Origin: Cyprinodon diabolis
Taxonomy: Eukaryota; Chordata; Actinopteri; Cyprinodontiformes; Cyprinodontidae
Reading direction: 5' to 3'
Length of the DNA stretch: 64,000 nucleotides
Assembly: GCA_030533445.1 (NCBI GenBank)
Contig: CM060064.1
Coordinates: 44,597,787-44,661,786 of the forward strand
Position 1 is the stretch's first letter; the number at the start of each line of letters is the position of its first letter. A program made the translations under genes and the position numbers. The notes under the pieces were generated by a model. The model was not told where the DNA came from. It was given only the letters and a program-made list of their open reading frames with translations, and did no database searches. Below, in pieces: positions 1 to 12,024 of the stretch.

Positions 1-1833
1 AAAGCTTAGTTTAAAAGAGAAACGTTTTTTCACATCTTGTGATAGTCTGTGGTCTGCAACTGAAGGGTGGATATCTGTGACAGAGAATATTGCCACTTCT
101 AATCCACTCCAGGAAAGAAGACTCGGAATGAAGACAGGGAGTCCTGCTCGTCTGTTAAGGGAAAAGCATCTCTAACGCTCTAACTGAGCTTGTAAAAGAA
201 CCTTAAACCATCCACCCTCCTCTCCCGTGCTGTTGCACCCACCAGCAGCCCTTTTTTTTAAGAACATGTGCTCCTTTATTGGATTTTGGAATCATAGTTT
301 TCCAGCAGATTTCTTTCCACTAAAGCACGAAAGGAATGACTATTTAATAACCTCAGTGGGGGGAAAGAAACTGCACTTTTTAAATGATTGCTGTGGACTT
401 AAATGCACAGGACTCTGGAAGACCATGGTTTGATTTTAGCTCTTCCACTTTTAACGAAACCCTGTTTCACTGAAGGACTGCTGCTGTTTCTCTGCACAGA
501 AGAAACTGGGGACTAATACTGCTCCACATTTTTGTACACATAGCATAAGGAGGACAGAAAATCACATAGAAAACTTGAATATCGGCATGTTAATTGCAAA
601 GACTCGGGCTGAAAGTCCTAGAGGAACTATGGTGCATTAGCAGAGTACTCACAGCATCGCCCCGGATTATCCCCCTCTGGGGTATCAGTGATTATCGAGG
701 CTTACACTTGGACCTTGTGTGTCATAGTTCGACCATCTAACCACACAGGGATGAATTAAGTAGCAGATCTGGAAGCTTCCGAGTCAGTTTTTTTACTCAC
801 AGATCACTGAGCCAGGCCGTGTGATAAAGTGCATTGCAGGACTTGTGCATCACCGGAGTTTAAATGCACACAAAGGCAATGCAGATAGAGTGCTTCATCT
901 CAGGCCTACTGCCAGATTGAATGGACTCCAGAATCTAGGTGATTTAACAAGTGAAAGCATAGCCTTATGTTCTGTGTTACCCTCAGCTGACCTTCATGGG
1001 TCAGCTGATACCTTACAGTAGATTATTAAAGGTAAAAAATGCAAGCTCAGGTCTGATACTGCTCCTGGGTCAGCTTGCAAAAATCTTGTCTTTCCCTGCA
1101 GAAGTAAAAAAAAAAAGTCTGCATGATTTTTGTTTCTTTAAAGTAAAGCCTTAATGCTCTGTGTGTGAATCTTAAAGCTCAGAGCAATGCCAGTACCTGT
1201 CAAAAGACCAGAACTGGTCTCAGCAGTCTTACTTAAACCAAAGCGACATGCTGGAGGAATCGTTTGGATTTCCTTTCTTCTCTAAGGTTCTATGCAGAGG
1301 TTATGAGTAGTTAATACCTTACTTAGAGCTGATAGCTTCTCATTTGACAGCAGCACAGATGAGAAGGAAGTTCAAACTAAAACGGGAGGCTAATGGGCCA
1401 GAATAAAGCCGATTTCTGATGTCGTTTTCAGCCTCATAAATGACAGGCGCTTAATTAACCCTGTATATTATGATTAACCCAAACTCCTTTATCTTATGGT
1501 TATGTACTAACCTCAGTTTGATGGCAAAAATAATTATGATAATACAAACTTAAATTAGGGAATATTTCTCATCAAAGCAGAAAAACAAACCACGGCCACG
1601 AAATAACTTCCCTTCCTGGCATTGCTTTGGTATTGAGTGCTTTAAATAATTATGGAGTGAGTTTTGTTCCATTATTGTTGAAAGGAAAGACCTCATATTT
1701 TAAATGAAAATTTAGGGAAAAAAAGAACAAATCCCAATAGGAAACTTTGAAAAACCTCTTGATCACATAAGGTTTTGAGAGTAATTTAGCTGTTTTCTGA
1801 TATTTACATTATTTTTTTTTTTTTTACAGATTT
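1..1833. other. No recognisable gene
   Basis: I see no conserved coding pattern, RNA gene or bounded transposon here. The sequence is ordinary AT-rich non-coding DNA with short A and T runs. The longest open frames are under 70 codons and resemble nothing I know. It could be intron of an upstream gene, but no splice-bounded exon stands out. Confidence 0.5.
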
Positions 1834-1877
1834 TACACACACACACCCACACACACACACACATATATATATACATA
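1834..1877. repeat. (CA)n then (TA)n microsatellite
   Basis: A dinucleotide run, first CA and then TA, abuts the left end of the Tc1-like element. The last TA (1876-1877) is that element's target-site copy. Confidence 0.9.
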
Positions 1878-3122
1878 CACTATATTGCCAAAAGTATTTG
1901 CTCACCTGCCTTGACTCACATATGAGCTTAAGTGACATCCCGTTCCTAATCCATAGGGTTCAATATGACGTCGGTCCACCCTTTGCAGCTAGAACAGCTT
2001 CAACTCTTCTGGGAAGGCTGTCCACAAGGTTTAGGAGTGTGTTTATGGGAATTTTTGACCATTCTTCCAGAAGCGCATTTGTGAGGTCGCACACTGATGT
2101 TGGACGAGAAGGCCTGGCTCTCAGTCTCCGCTCTAATTCATCCCAAAGGTGTTCTATCGGGTTGAGGTCAGGACTCTGTGCAGGCCAGTCAAGTTCATCC
2201 ACACCAGACTCTGTCATCCATGTCTTTATGGACCTTGCTTTGTGCACTGGTGCACAGTCATGTTGGAAGAGGAAGGGGCCAGCTCCAAACTGTTCCCACA
2301 AAGTTGGGAGCATGGAATTGTCCAAAATGTCTTGGTATGCTGAAGCATTCAGAGTTCCTTTCACTGGAACTAAGGGGCCAAGCCCAGCTCCTGAAAAACA
2401 ACCCCACACCATAATCCCCCCTCCACCAAACTTTACACTTGGCACAATGCAGTCAGACAAGTACCGTTCTCCTGGCAACCGCCAAACCCAGACCCGTCCA
2501 TCAGATTGCCAGATGGAGAAGCGCGATTCGTCACTCCAGAGAACGCGTCTCCACTGCTCTAGAGTCCAGTGGCGGCGTGCTTTACACCACCGCATCCGAC
2601 GCTTTGCATTGCACTTGGTTATGTATGGCTTGGATGCAGCTGCTCGACCATGGAAACCCATTCCATGAAGCTCTCTGCGCACTGTTCTTGAGCTAATCTG
2701 AAGGCCACATGAAGTTTGGAGGTCTGTAGTGATTGACTCTGCAGAAAGTTGGCGACCTCTTCGCACTATGCGCTTCAGCATCCGCTGACCCCGCTCCGTC
2801 AGTTTACGTGGCCTACCACTTCGTGGCTGAGTTGCTGTCGTTCCCAAACACTTCCATTTTCTTATAATACAGCTGACAGTTGACTGTGGAATATTTAGGA
2901 GCGAGGAAATTTCACGACTGGATTTGTTGCACAGGTGGCATCCTATCACAGTTCCACGCTGGAATTCACTGAGCTCCTGAGAGCGACCCATTCTTTCACA
3001 AATGTTTGTAAAAACAGTCTGCATGCCTAGGTGCTTGAATTTATACACCTGTGGCCATGGAAGTGATTGGAACACCTGATTCCAATAATTTGGATGGGTG
3101 AGCAAATACTTTTGGCAATATA

Positions 3123-3125
<3 letters not shown>
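1878..3125 (-). mobile_element. Complete Tc1-like transposon, DD34E
   Basis: The element is 1248 bp. It is bounded by about 29-bp inverted repeats starting CACTATATTGCCAAAAGTAT; the right end is the reverse complement and reads outward at 3125. TA lies directly outside both ends (1876-1877 and 3126-3127), which is the standard Tc1/mariner target duplication. It encodes one uninterrupted transposase on the minus strand. Matching ends, an open frame and correct flanks make it the best-preserved element in the window. Whether it can still move cannot be judged from sequence alone. Confidence 0.95.
1960..2991 (-). CDS. Tc1-like transposase, full length
   Basis: About 343 residues, the usual size for a Tc1 transposase, which cuts and re-inserts the element at TA sites. 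I chose the ATG at 2991, which begins [10 protein letters not shown]. The frame is open up to 3105, but that upstream ATG lies in the terminal repeat and would add an untypical leader. The N-terminal half has paired-like helix-turn-helix DNA-binding segments ([10 protein letters not shown], then [14 protein letters not shown]) with a basic GRPRK motif between them. The catalytic domain shows WSDESRF (first Asp), [10 protein letters not shown] (second Asp) and [13 protein letters not shown] (Glu). Counting residues gives 34 between the second Asp and the Glu, i.e. DD34E. The end, AAKGGPTSY, is typical of the family. No stop or frameshift interrupts it. Confidence 0.95.
   Translation of the reverse strand: MGRSQELSEFQRGTVIGCHLCNKSSREISSLLNIPQSTVSCIIRKWKCLGTTATQPRSGRPRKLTERGQRMLKRIVRRGRQLSAESITTDLQTSCGLQISSRTVRRELHGMGFHGRAAASKPYITKCNAKRRMRWCKARRHWTLEQWRRVLWSDESRFSIWQSDGRVWVWRLPGERYLSDCIVPSVKFGGGGIMVWGCFSGAGLGPLVPVKGTLNASAYQDILDNSMLPTLWEQFGAGPFLFQHDCAPVHKARSIKTWMTESGVDELDWPAQSPDLNPIEHLWDELERRLRARPSRPTSVCDLTNALLEEWSKIPINTLLNLVDSLPRRVEAVLAAKGGPTSY

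Positions 3126-3164
<39 letters not shown>
3126..3164. repeat. (TA)n microsatellite
   Basis: This TA run lies between the Tc1-like element and the next hAT element. It continues after that hAT element (3989 to about 4035), so the hAT copy landed inside the run. Confidence 0.95.
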
Positions 3165-3167
<3 letters not shown>

Positions 3168-3988
3168 GGATGAAACCGTTCGGTTCGACTGTCTCGGTAC
3201 GGTTCGCGTGTGTTGCGTTCGGTTCATGCGCTGCTCCTTTTTCTCATAGAGGAAGCGTTTACACTCCAGAGCAGAAGGTGGCGGTACCGCGACCAAAGCC
3301 AACCACCAGTAGTAAACAAGAAGAAGAAGAAGCGAAGCAGCGTAGCCGGGTGTAGCAGAAAAAAATCAGTTGTTGTGGAGAATTGTGTGGGTATGGCGAG
3401 TGGGAAAGAACAGGAGTTGGAATACGCACCAGCAGCACTTTATAGGTCTGCTGTATGGGACCACTTTGCATTTAGAGTGACCTACGATGACGGCGGAAAG
3501 AAAGTTGTGGATAAAAGTGCAACAGTGTGCAAGCATTGTGCAACACGTTTTGTTTATGCAAACAGCAACACGACCAACATGTCATGCTAACCCTGAAATC
3601 CCTCATACTCCGTCAGCGCTCCGCCCCGCTGCGCTCCAGACCGCCTGCACAAAGCAAATCCTACAGCCTGCGCTGTGGCTCCCGTCCGCTTCGCTCTGAG
3701 TTCCTTGGAGATCGTAGAGGGCATGCGTGAGATGATTAAATTCAAAGCAGCAATACATGCGGAAATGATCCAAGGTTTCCGCGGATCATTAAAAATAATT
3801 ACAATTCATTGATTTTTATTTTTTCATTAATTTCATACATTTTTATTTTTTCATTAATTTTTATTATTTTTATTATTTTTTTTATTTTTCGGTGTAACAA
3901 TAAACATATACCGAACCGAACCGAAAACCGTGACCACGAAACCGTGAACCGAACAGAACCGTGGATTTTGTGAACCGTTCCACCCCTA
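3165..3988 (+). mobile_element. Non-autonomous hAT element, BED family copy 1
   Basis: The ends are TAGGGATG and CCACCCCTA, with the GAACGGTT/CGAACCG motif repeated near both ends, as in hAT elements. The 8 bases on each side are identical (ATATATAT), but they lie in a TA run and so prove little here. Copy 2 at 22367-23211 shares the sequence throughout and has an informative duplication. The element keeps only the start of a transposase ORF (3393-3590) followed by AT-rich filler, so it cannot be autonomous. Confidence 0.85.
3393..3590 (+). pseudogene. hAT transposase N-terminus, broken BED zinc finger
   Basis: A 65-codon frame starts MASGKEQELE and continues into ALYRSAVWDHFAFRV, then CKHCATRFVYANSNTTNMSC. 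This is the first half of a BED-type zinc finger, the DNA-binding module at the start of many hAT transposases. The Cys pair is CKHC. The expected downstream His pair is missing because a TAA follows directly after NMSC; the bases after it read like the next finger residues in a shifted frame, so a small deletion broke it. No DDE catalytic or dimerisation domain remains. Confidence 0.75.
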
Positions 3989-4020
<32 letters not shown>

Positions 4021-6376
4021 TTATATATATATATTTAAATATATTTCTCTTTCTCAGGTTGAGTTTAACATAATGTATTCTTTTTAAAGTATATTCCATA
4101 TATATATTCAAGATAGTGTTGCATTGGGCTTGAAGTGAAGGGAATAGAAAACACTAGAAAAGAGCTACAAAACACAATTTGAAAAAAAGATGCAATTTGT
4201 AAAACCCAATCCATGACAGAGAATTAAAAAATAATAAAATCTGTAAAAACAAATTAAAAAACATAAAATCTGTCAGGTTTGGTGAATAGAATCCAGCAAA
4301 AAGGAACTGGAAAGGATATGGCAGACAGAACAAAGAATGGGCTAATCAGCTAATAGGGAGCAGGTGTGGATGGAAGCAACTAGAAGGAACAACACTGCAT
4401 AAATATAACTAGAAAACAACTTGAATGACACAAAATGGAAAGGAAACCAATGACCAAGAAAACACAGAATGACATTAATAAAACTGAAAAATAAATTTAG
4501 ACATAAAAAAAAGATCTGAATCAATGTAAGTATGAAGCTTTTAAATAAAATCAAAGAAAGCAGCAAGTTTCTCTCATTTTCCGTATTTTCAGCTCAGGAT
4601 TGCATCTTTTTAAATATGATTTTACTGAATGTGTTCTTTGCTTGCAAAAAATAATAGAACAAACTTCACAGTGAATTTTTTTAATCTACTCATTTTCTGC
4701 CTAAAGCATGAAAATCAACCATTATTTGTCTTACTGAATTTACCAGACCATCAAAACTCTTATGTGAGAAAATTACTGATTAAAATAGAAATCCATGGCT
4801 ATTTACAGTATAGACTTTAAAAAATGTGTATAAACATTAAGACACGTTAAACAAATCCAACAAAATAAGTATCCATTCCGAAAATATATCAGGGTTAAAA
4901 AAAGGGATAAAGGATTTCTATTGTAAGCAACATGGCTGTATGATCATTTTAGGTAGTATTTACTTAAACTGCACTGAACATTTTCAGGTGTGACCTATTT
5001 CTTAATAAGTTAGAACCTTTATAATCAATAAAACCCACAATGATCTAATGTATGTATGAACTACTAGTTACCTCTGTGTAGAATCCCTCATCACAAAGAA
5101 AAGAGACTGATAATCCAAATGATTCCTTTAATTTCAAAGGATGGCTAGTTTAAATCTGCTGAATTCACTTTACTTGTAGCATATGTAATTATGAATATGT
5201 ATATTTTTTTGTTTTTTCGGGAAAACATAGTTGGCTACAAGGTTTAGTGTCATTACAATCCTGAATATAGTTTAAATTTCTTTCTCATGCTGTTTGTTTT
5301 TAAATTAAAACAGAGGTGGAGAAAGGCAGTGGAAGAGAATCATATCTATGATCTTTATTGCACCTACATAGTATAGTAATAATCTATTTTTGAGATAATC
5401 CATATCATTAATTACAGTGATGCAAGAGCCATAGTATTATCAGTATATAAATATATAGTAAAAATATGAGAGTGACATATTTTAACCTTGCAATAGCTAA
5501 GTTTTTAGCCGGAGAAGCGCAATAACAGCAACAATGTGTCTAAGAAGTGCTGTTTGTGCGAGTGCACATGCAGGTTTCTGATATGTTGTTCGCATTTTCT
5601 GTACATAAAAGAAACAGTGACTACCTGCCAGACTCTTCTACCAGGTGCCATCCATGATATCTGAATAAAGACCTGGAGTACTGTAAAGTGCAAAATGCCA
5701 CAGAGGCAATATTTACAACCGTGACGCAACTCTGACAAAATGCTAGTTCTGCAAAGTGTGTACTTAAGTTCCTTAAAGGTGTTTCTTTATTTGCTTTCAT
5801 TAATCTGTACAGTGTTGGTGACTTATTTTTTCTTTCTGCTTTTTAAATGAAAGCCTGGAATGAATATTATTTACTGAACGCAAACCTTATTTTTTATTCT
5901 TCTTTTCTGTGAATGATTTTGCTGTAAATGCTCGGTATGACCTTTTGACCTGCAGTCCGTCATTGGTGGCGTCCAGTGACTTGGTGATCAGACTAGTGGA
6001 TTGAGAAAGTTAGTCAGTAGTGTCATTTAATGTATGCAGTTATATTATACCACTATTATTATTATCATTTAAACAGAAAAACACTCATTGACAAGAAATG
6101 TTCTGCAGCTAAAGGGAATAAGCTCATTTGGACGTCATTTCTTAGCTTTTTCAGGCATCCTATGAGTATCATCTTTAATTGGCCATGACTATGCATGTGC
6201 GCGTTGTGTGCACTGCAACCTGGAGTCAAAGTCCTTGATTGTGCTGAATAAAGATTATTCTAATTTGAAAAGGTAATTTGTTCAGTTGGTAATTAGCTGG
6301 TGTGTTTAAAAGTAAAAAAAAAAACGGATGTTGCAAATTTGTCAAAGGGGCTACTGTCTAACTCCAACATGCAGTG
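3989..6376. other. AT-rich intergenic or intronic DNA
   Basis: After the tail of the TA run I see no gene, no bounded element and no convincing exon. Open frames are short and AT-driven. Confidence 0.5.
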
Positions 6377-6779
6377 TATTCTCATTATCAGTTCGTATGA
6401 AATCGTACGAAAAGTTATGCACCGTAATTTCGTACGTTTTAGACGTTTTTTTCGTGGTATTTCGTTGTATTTTTACGTCTTGCCTCGAGACAAGATATCC
6501 TTGTGCATGCGCATCTTACGCACCATTCAATAACATAGAATTTAGCATACAATTAACCCTAACCCTAAGATACAAAACAGCAAGCAACGTAGTTAGAGAC
6601 ATGAAGAAGTAATTATTGCACTGTTTTTCCCAGTTTTACGTCCTTCCGCGGATCTGCTTTTTTCGTCTGTCTGGTTGCGCATGTGCACTGATCTGTTTAT
6701 TCGAGGAAAGATGTCAAAAACGTACGAAATACTGTGCATAACTTTTCGTACGATTTCATACGAACTGATAATGAGAATA
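6377..6779. mobile_element. Foldback MITE with ~65-bp inverted ends
   Basis: The first 46 bases (starting TATTCTCATTATCAG) recur exactly as the reverse complement at the right end (to 6779). The similarity continues with mismatches to about 65 bases, through TTTCGTACGTTTT. The 403-bp element has no coding capacity. Its interior holds two tandem CCCTAA units near 6557 and short GCATGCGC palindromes. I could not define a target duplication, so the superfamily is open. Confidence 0.8.
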
Positions 6780-9438
6780 TGTTGCAACATGTGTGTGGCT
6801 GGAAAAAAGAGGTTACAACCCAAGCTACGGAGTGAACTTTGTGCCATTATTGTTGCTTGTAAAAAAAAAAAAAAAAAAAAAAACAATTTTTAAAAAGAAA
6901 TTAAAAAATATATGCTTTTAGAAAATGTAATAATCAAAAAAAAAAATTGAAAGTAGCTTTCCTGATTAAATTTTTTCACATTTTTTTAAAACCTTATATT
7001 TTGAATTTTTATTTACAGACTTTTTATGTTTAATTTTTTTTTCTAAAATCCCTTTTTCAGATTACATTTGATGAATTACATTCTTTTAAAATTAGTTTTT
7101 ACAGATCACAATCTCCTCACCACAAGCCCAATAAAATCTTGTAGCTAACCTTTCTCTTCGCTCTTCATTCCAGAGGAAATCGTGTTCCCAGAACTGAAGA
7201 AAACGTGATCAGGAAAATGCAATTTTAAAATAATGTTATTCCTAAAACTCAGTCTGAAAAAGAGATATTTGAAAAATAAAATTAGAAAATATTAAATCAT
7301 TATATATATTAAAAAAGTCAAATAAAATCTGAGAAAACGTAAAAGTAAAGTTACTTTAAAAACATTTTTTTGAGTATGTAGGCTGTTAATGTTTTCTTTA
7401 TGTACTGCTTTTTTTTTCAAAATTTCCATTTAAAAAACTAATCTCTCCTTAAATTCGCAAAACATGTTCTTTGCTTGCAACAATAAAGGAACAAAATTCC
7501 CCCCATATCACGCCACCATATGCCAGCTCCTTGTAAACTTAATTATTCACATAACCGTCGCCGGTCTGGATGTGCTCCATATTCCAAGGTACAAATGAAA
7601 GCATTCCTTTTAGGTGCAAATGCCAGTGAGTGTATTTCCTTTCTTTTTTATGAGATTTGTTTGTTTTTTTTTGGGGGGGGGGATCCATATATCTGCCTCT
7701 ATTTTGTAGCAAGAATATATATTGATAGGCTGTATAGATTGTACTGCAGCATATCTGATGTTTTAATCTTGCAGATTCCTAATGGTGGTGAGTTTTGGCT
7801 TGATGTGTGTGTGTGAGAGTGAATAATGGCTAATAGCAAGAGCCACAAGTTTATTTATTAGTTGTTTTTTTATTATAATTTAGATTTCTAACAGATCTAT
7901 GTCAAATAGCTGCAAACATTTCTTGTTTTGACCAGATTTTATGATGTTTGCACACTGGCTTGTTAACGGGAGGCGGGTTTTCAATCAAAGTGTTGATGCT
8001 TTCATTGCACATTATTGCAGAGGTCATTAAGAACCCAATGTATCTGCAGCTGCTTTTTGAACCAGGTCTGTCTTTTCATTGACGCTACATCTTCAACTTT
8101 GTCTCCTGCCTTTTTTTTTTTTTTTTTCCTCTGTAGCACAATATTCAAACATAATAATCTCATGTTTGGTACATGCATTGTTTTATTTTTGGCTAAATGT
8201 ACGACTTGACCTCAAAAGCACACTACTTGAAGTGGATTATCTTTTGTGACATACCACCCTAGCAAACCATTGTCTGCCTTTTGAAGTCATGTCGAATCTT
8301 AACGCTGTACAACCATGGTCCATTCCATTGTTTTCTGGGACGGTGCAAAATATTTCTGTCTGTGCTGATGGTTTACCTATTCTCTTCTTTTTGTAAAATA
8401 AATCTCAACTCTGTACATTATTCATGGAATAAAACATCCAAACACTTCTGTTTGAAACTTTCCCTGTGGATCTTCATTCTTTATTGTCAAACCTGTCCTC
8501 TGTGTTCTCAATTAAATATGAATGTGATAAAATGCTACCATAAGTGACTCAATAAGGCTTGATTGTGGTGTTCAAACCCTGATTTAATTCATTAGAAACT
8601 AATTAGTCTCATTTTTCAGAGCTGACCTTGTTATTCATTATTATAAAGACGTAACATTCCCATCTCAGTATTCAGCTAAATTGAAGACGGTTGCTGCTTT
8701 AAGACTAAAATGAATCCCTGAGAACGATAAAACCATGAAATCTGTCTTTATTTATTAGTTTTCTGGGCGCTCATCACCAAGCAGCAGCCGTTCAGCCAGT
8801 TAGTTATGAGATAAGATATGTGTGAGAAATATCATTGGACAGAGTAAATCCCTGGCTCACGGATAATCACAGGGGCTGGGAAACATTCACGGCCCGAACG
8901 CTTTTTGCCCATATCAGTAAAAAGAGGCTTTGAAAATGATTAGTCAAAAAGGATTTTTCAAACCCGCGACTTGGTCAGTTTTTGTTGCATAAAATAGGAC
9001 AATTCCCTAGGGATAATTTGGGATCTGGGACTGAACCAATCACCTCGCTGGAAGCCAGGCCCTAATTTTCCACAGTTGGCCTGAGATTGCTCTTTGTAAA
9101 CACCTTAAATTGGACACAAACGCTTTGATAAATCCCATGGGGGCGAGAAGAAAAGGCTCGATGAGTGGAAACTGGCAGGGCCTCATTGGGTCGCTGCTGC
9201 TCAGCTCTTATTGGCAGATTCAAAGCTTATCAGGTGTTGGGAATCCGATCTAAGATGCAGGTAACCAGGAACTTTATCAGAAGGGTTGTGTTGAGTCGGA
9301 TGATGGAGATGCACCTGCTCAACATCTTGTTAAGCTTAAACTCATGATACTCCCTCTCTTTCTGTCCCCTACCCCTACCCTCCTTCTCCTCCACCCCAAT
9401 CCCATCTCTCTCTCTCTCTCTCTCTCTCTGCTTCCAAG
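6780..9438. other. AT-rich DNA; possible 3'UTR near 8.3 kb
   Basis: There is no gene I can support. A stretch near 8280-8480 has two close AATAAA signals (8397 and 8428) and could be a 3'UTR end, but no coding exon precedes it convincingly. A (CT)n tract at about 9404-9429 runs into the candidate acceptor at 9438. Confidence 0.4.
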
Positions 9439-9511
9439 ACTCATGGCTGTGGAGGATGAAATAAGGGGAGGAGCCATTTTTGAGCCAAAAACCAGGATTT
9501 TCGCTGATCAG
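9439..9511 (+). CDS. Candidate internal coding exon, unrecognised
   Basis: A long CT-rich tract ends in CTTCCAAG at 9438. Then come 73 bases that are open in one frame, and a GTCTGTGAG donor at 9512. Read with one leading base, the exon encodes 24 residues including MAVEDEIRGG and EPKTRIFADQ, and it ends in phase 0. The acceptor is good and the donor mediocre. I do not recognise the peptide. It may belong to the same + strand gene as the candidate exons at 18.8, 34.1 and 38.3 kb, but nothing visible links them. Confidence 0.3.
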
Positions 9512-10867
9512 GTCTGTGAGATTGCTTCTTCTCCCGTCGAGTCCGTATGTCAGCCCTTGTTCTTTTCCCCTTTTCTACTTTCTTGTTCTCTTCCTTCCAA
9601 CCCTTCTTTGCTGTTGTTATGATCCTGTCTGCTGCGTGTTTGCGCTCCCTCTCCTGACCGGCTTGCCCTGTCCCTCACCCGTCGTTTAATGTATTTGGGT
9701 TTGAGTGTCATCCGTCTGCAAGCAAATCGGGGAGCTCCAGACGATGAAAGACTGTTCCTGTTTACATTCCTCAGCTCCAGCTGTTGAAAGTCTGCCTCAG
9801 TCTGTGAGCACGAGTATATCTGAGGTTTTGATCTGCAGCTTTGTCTGTCTGACGGGTTTGGGGTCAGAACCCCTCAGATGAAATGATGCAGCTACTGTAC
9901 GTGCTAACAGTCCTGAGGTGGCGGCGTCTTCAGGAGCTTCGCCACAGCAGGGATTTTAATCTCATGGTCTCAGCCCTCCCCTCCTCTTACTCTGTCAAAC
10001 TGCACCAGGCTCCTTTAAAGCTTGAGTCATTCTGTAAATATAGCAAGTCCATCAAGACTCATGCAATTCTGGCAGTAATGTGGCTGAGAAAAATAGGAAT
10101 AATCACTAATTCTACTTAAAATCTGTGTCATTTAATTAAATCAAACTAATTTTGGATAGAAAAAGGAATCAGTGCAAGGATTAAAAAAAATATACAACAT
10201 TAATGTCCAGGTGTCTGAAATATTAATTATATTATTGCTTTTTCAGGTGTGCATAAAGTTTAGAAAATCGTATAATTATTCATAACTATTACATTCACAG
10301 AACTGCTACAGGATGCAGAGAAAAAAAAAGATGTCACTTATAAAAAAGGGTATATAAATAATTGTTTCAATCATTTCTGATGGGTCCAGAAAATATAAAT
10401 ATTTACTTCTGGTTAAGATGCCTATGTTGACTTTAGAGGATCTGCACCAATTGGAACAGAAGCTTAAAATCACATGAGCAAAAAGGGGGCGTGTCAAAAC
10501 CCGATCCGTATAATTGGGTTATTTGTGCAACCAGATAAACATCCGGGGCGCCCTCAAATTTATTGCATAAAGAAGACCTAAATCACGTTTTTTTCTCCCC
10601 AATATTTGGTGAGCGTACTATAATTTATAATGTGTTAAATGGTAATAATGTATTTACTGAGAAAATCAACTCCTTAAAATCTGTTTTATCACTTGTCTGT
10701 GCCGGAAATGCGATCCTACGCTACTTCCAGGAGATAACTTTTCTGCTTTGGATTGAAACAGTTTTATGTTTTCCTTTCGTGTTATGGCATATAGTGCGCA
10801 ATCTAAAGAAAGAAACAACAAAAATGCAGATAAACATGTTTTAATCATATTTTGCAGGACTGTTCTG
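9512..10867. other. No recognisable gene
   Basis: Pyrimidine-rich sequence just after the candidate exon gives way to AT-rich DNA. I see no conserved coding or repeat structure. Confidence 0.45.
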
Positions 10868-10871
10868 AGCA

Positions 10872-11042
10872 TCTCCTGCTTTTTCTGTGGCAGCTCCTAA
10901 GCTGTGGAATGATCTGCCTTTGAGCATAACACAGGCCTCTTCTCTTGCTGTTTTTAAGTCCCTTCTTAAGACTCATTTTTTTCCCTTGGCTTTTGGCACA
11001 ATTCGAGAGGTTTCACTTTGTTTTATTCTGTTTGTGTACTAA
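10872..11042 (+). pseudogene. L2-like ORF2 C-terminal remnant
   Basis: The frame reads SPAFSVAAPKLWNDLPLSI, then ASSLAVFKSLLKTH and FFPLAF, ending at TAA (11040-11042). This pattern (AAPKLWN.LP, then FK..LKTHLF) is the recognised C-terminal tail after the reverse transcriptase of L2-clade LINEs. The endonuclease and reverse transcriptase domains are absent, as expected for a 5'-truncated insertion. Confidence 0.8.
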
Positions 11043-11126
11043 TATGTATTTTATAGTCGATCTTTTCTATTTTTATAATTGCATTGTATTTTATGATTGT
11101 GTACAGCACTTTGGTCCTGTCCGGTG

Positions 11127-12024
11127 TAGGGGTGTAAATCACACCCATCATGGCGATACGATTCAGTATCGATTTCCTGACCCAACGATTCGATTATTTT
11201 CGATACTCAAGAATACACCACGATACGATACGATTCGATAAATCGATTAATCGGTTAATTTTTTTTTTTTATTTTTTTTTTACACCTTACAGGCTAAACA
11301 AAGTTTCAAGTTTGAAATAAATCAATGAAAGCTGTAATATCATTATGCATTTTTTTTTTGGAAACAGCAAATAACAGAAGTAGAAAAGTTGCATCAAAAA
11401 ATACTGCAAAAAAACTGCAGAAAATCAGTGCAATGAGTGCAATGCAATACCTCGGCTCCAGACGTCCCGCCCCCTTGAGAGACGCTCCACTGCTCCTCTC
11501 CCAGATTGTAGCTGACCGCAAACAGTGCCGCAAACAGGAGGCCAGCTTGTTTTGTTTTTATGACCGAAATTGCGGAAAACAACTCGTGAAGTTTGACCTG
11601 CTAGAAGAGCGAGGTGCGCGAGAACGCTGGGACCCTTTTCCCACCTGGATCTCCGCTTTTTTTGGCCCTCATGTCCCTCCGTCGTCTGACTAAACTCGCC
11701 CCCACTTCCTCACCGCCTCGGCCGTATCTAGACCCACAGTGTGTAGCACAGACCACGCTTCAATATTGAGCATAATTTAAAAATTTCTGTGTCAAGCTCA
11801 CTGCAACACACTGCTGTAAGAGTATAACCAGGAAGCGAGGTAGGAGGGCAAAATAGGTTTAGCGCCACCGCAGCACGGGAGGGAGAATTACGTCCAGGAG
11901 CAATTGGATAAAAATAGGGAGGGGGAAAAAAATGAATCGATTATCTTGCGGACGTATCGATGCATCGGATCGTCGGCTGTTGGATCGATGCATCGATACA
12001 AAACGATTATTATTTACACGCCTA
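11127..12024 (+). mobile_element. Non-autonomous hAT, TAGGGGTGTAAAT family
   Basis: It starts TAGGGGTGTAAATCAC and ends TTATTTACACGCCTA. An exact 8-bp duplication GTCCGGTG flanks it (11119-11126 and 12025-12032), diagnostic of a hAT-type insertion. Imperfect ATCGAT-rich subterminal repeats lie inside both ends. The 898-bp body has a GC-richer core with no credible transposase; the 122-codon open frame in it shows no domain. Relatives: an internally deleted copy at 53909-54261 and fragments near 46.9, 49.5 and 50.7 kb. Confidence 0.9.

Noticed and set aside
1898..2696. Plus-strand frames of up to 256 codons across the Tc1-like element
   Set aside because: They are antisense shadows of the intact transposase on the minus strand and show no domain of their own.
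6555..6570. Interstitial telomere repeat
   Set aside because: Only two CCCTAA units; too short to call a telomeric array.
11325..11693. 122-codon frame inside the hAT element
   Set aside because: No recognisable domain; related copies (46.9, 49.5, 50.7 kb) do not keep the frame open, so it is not a conserved protein.
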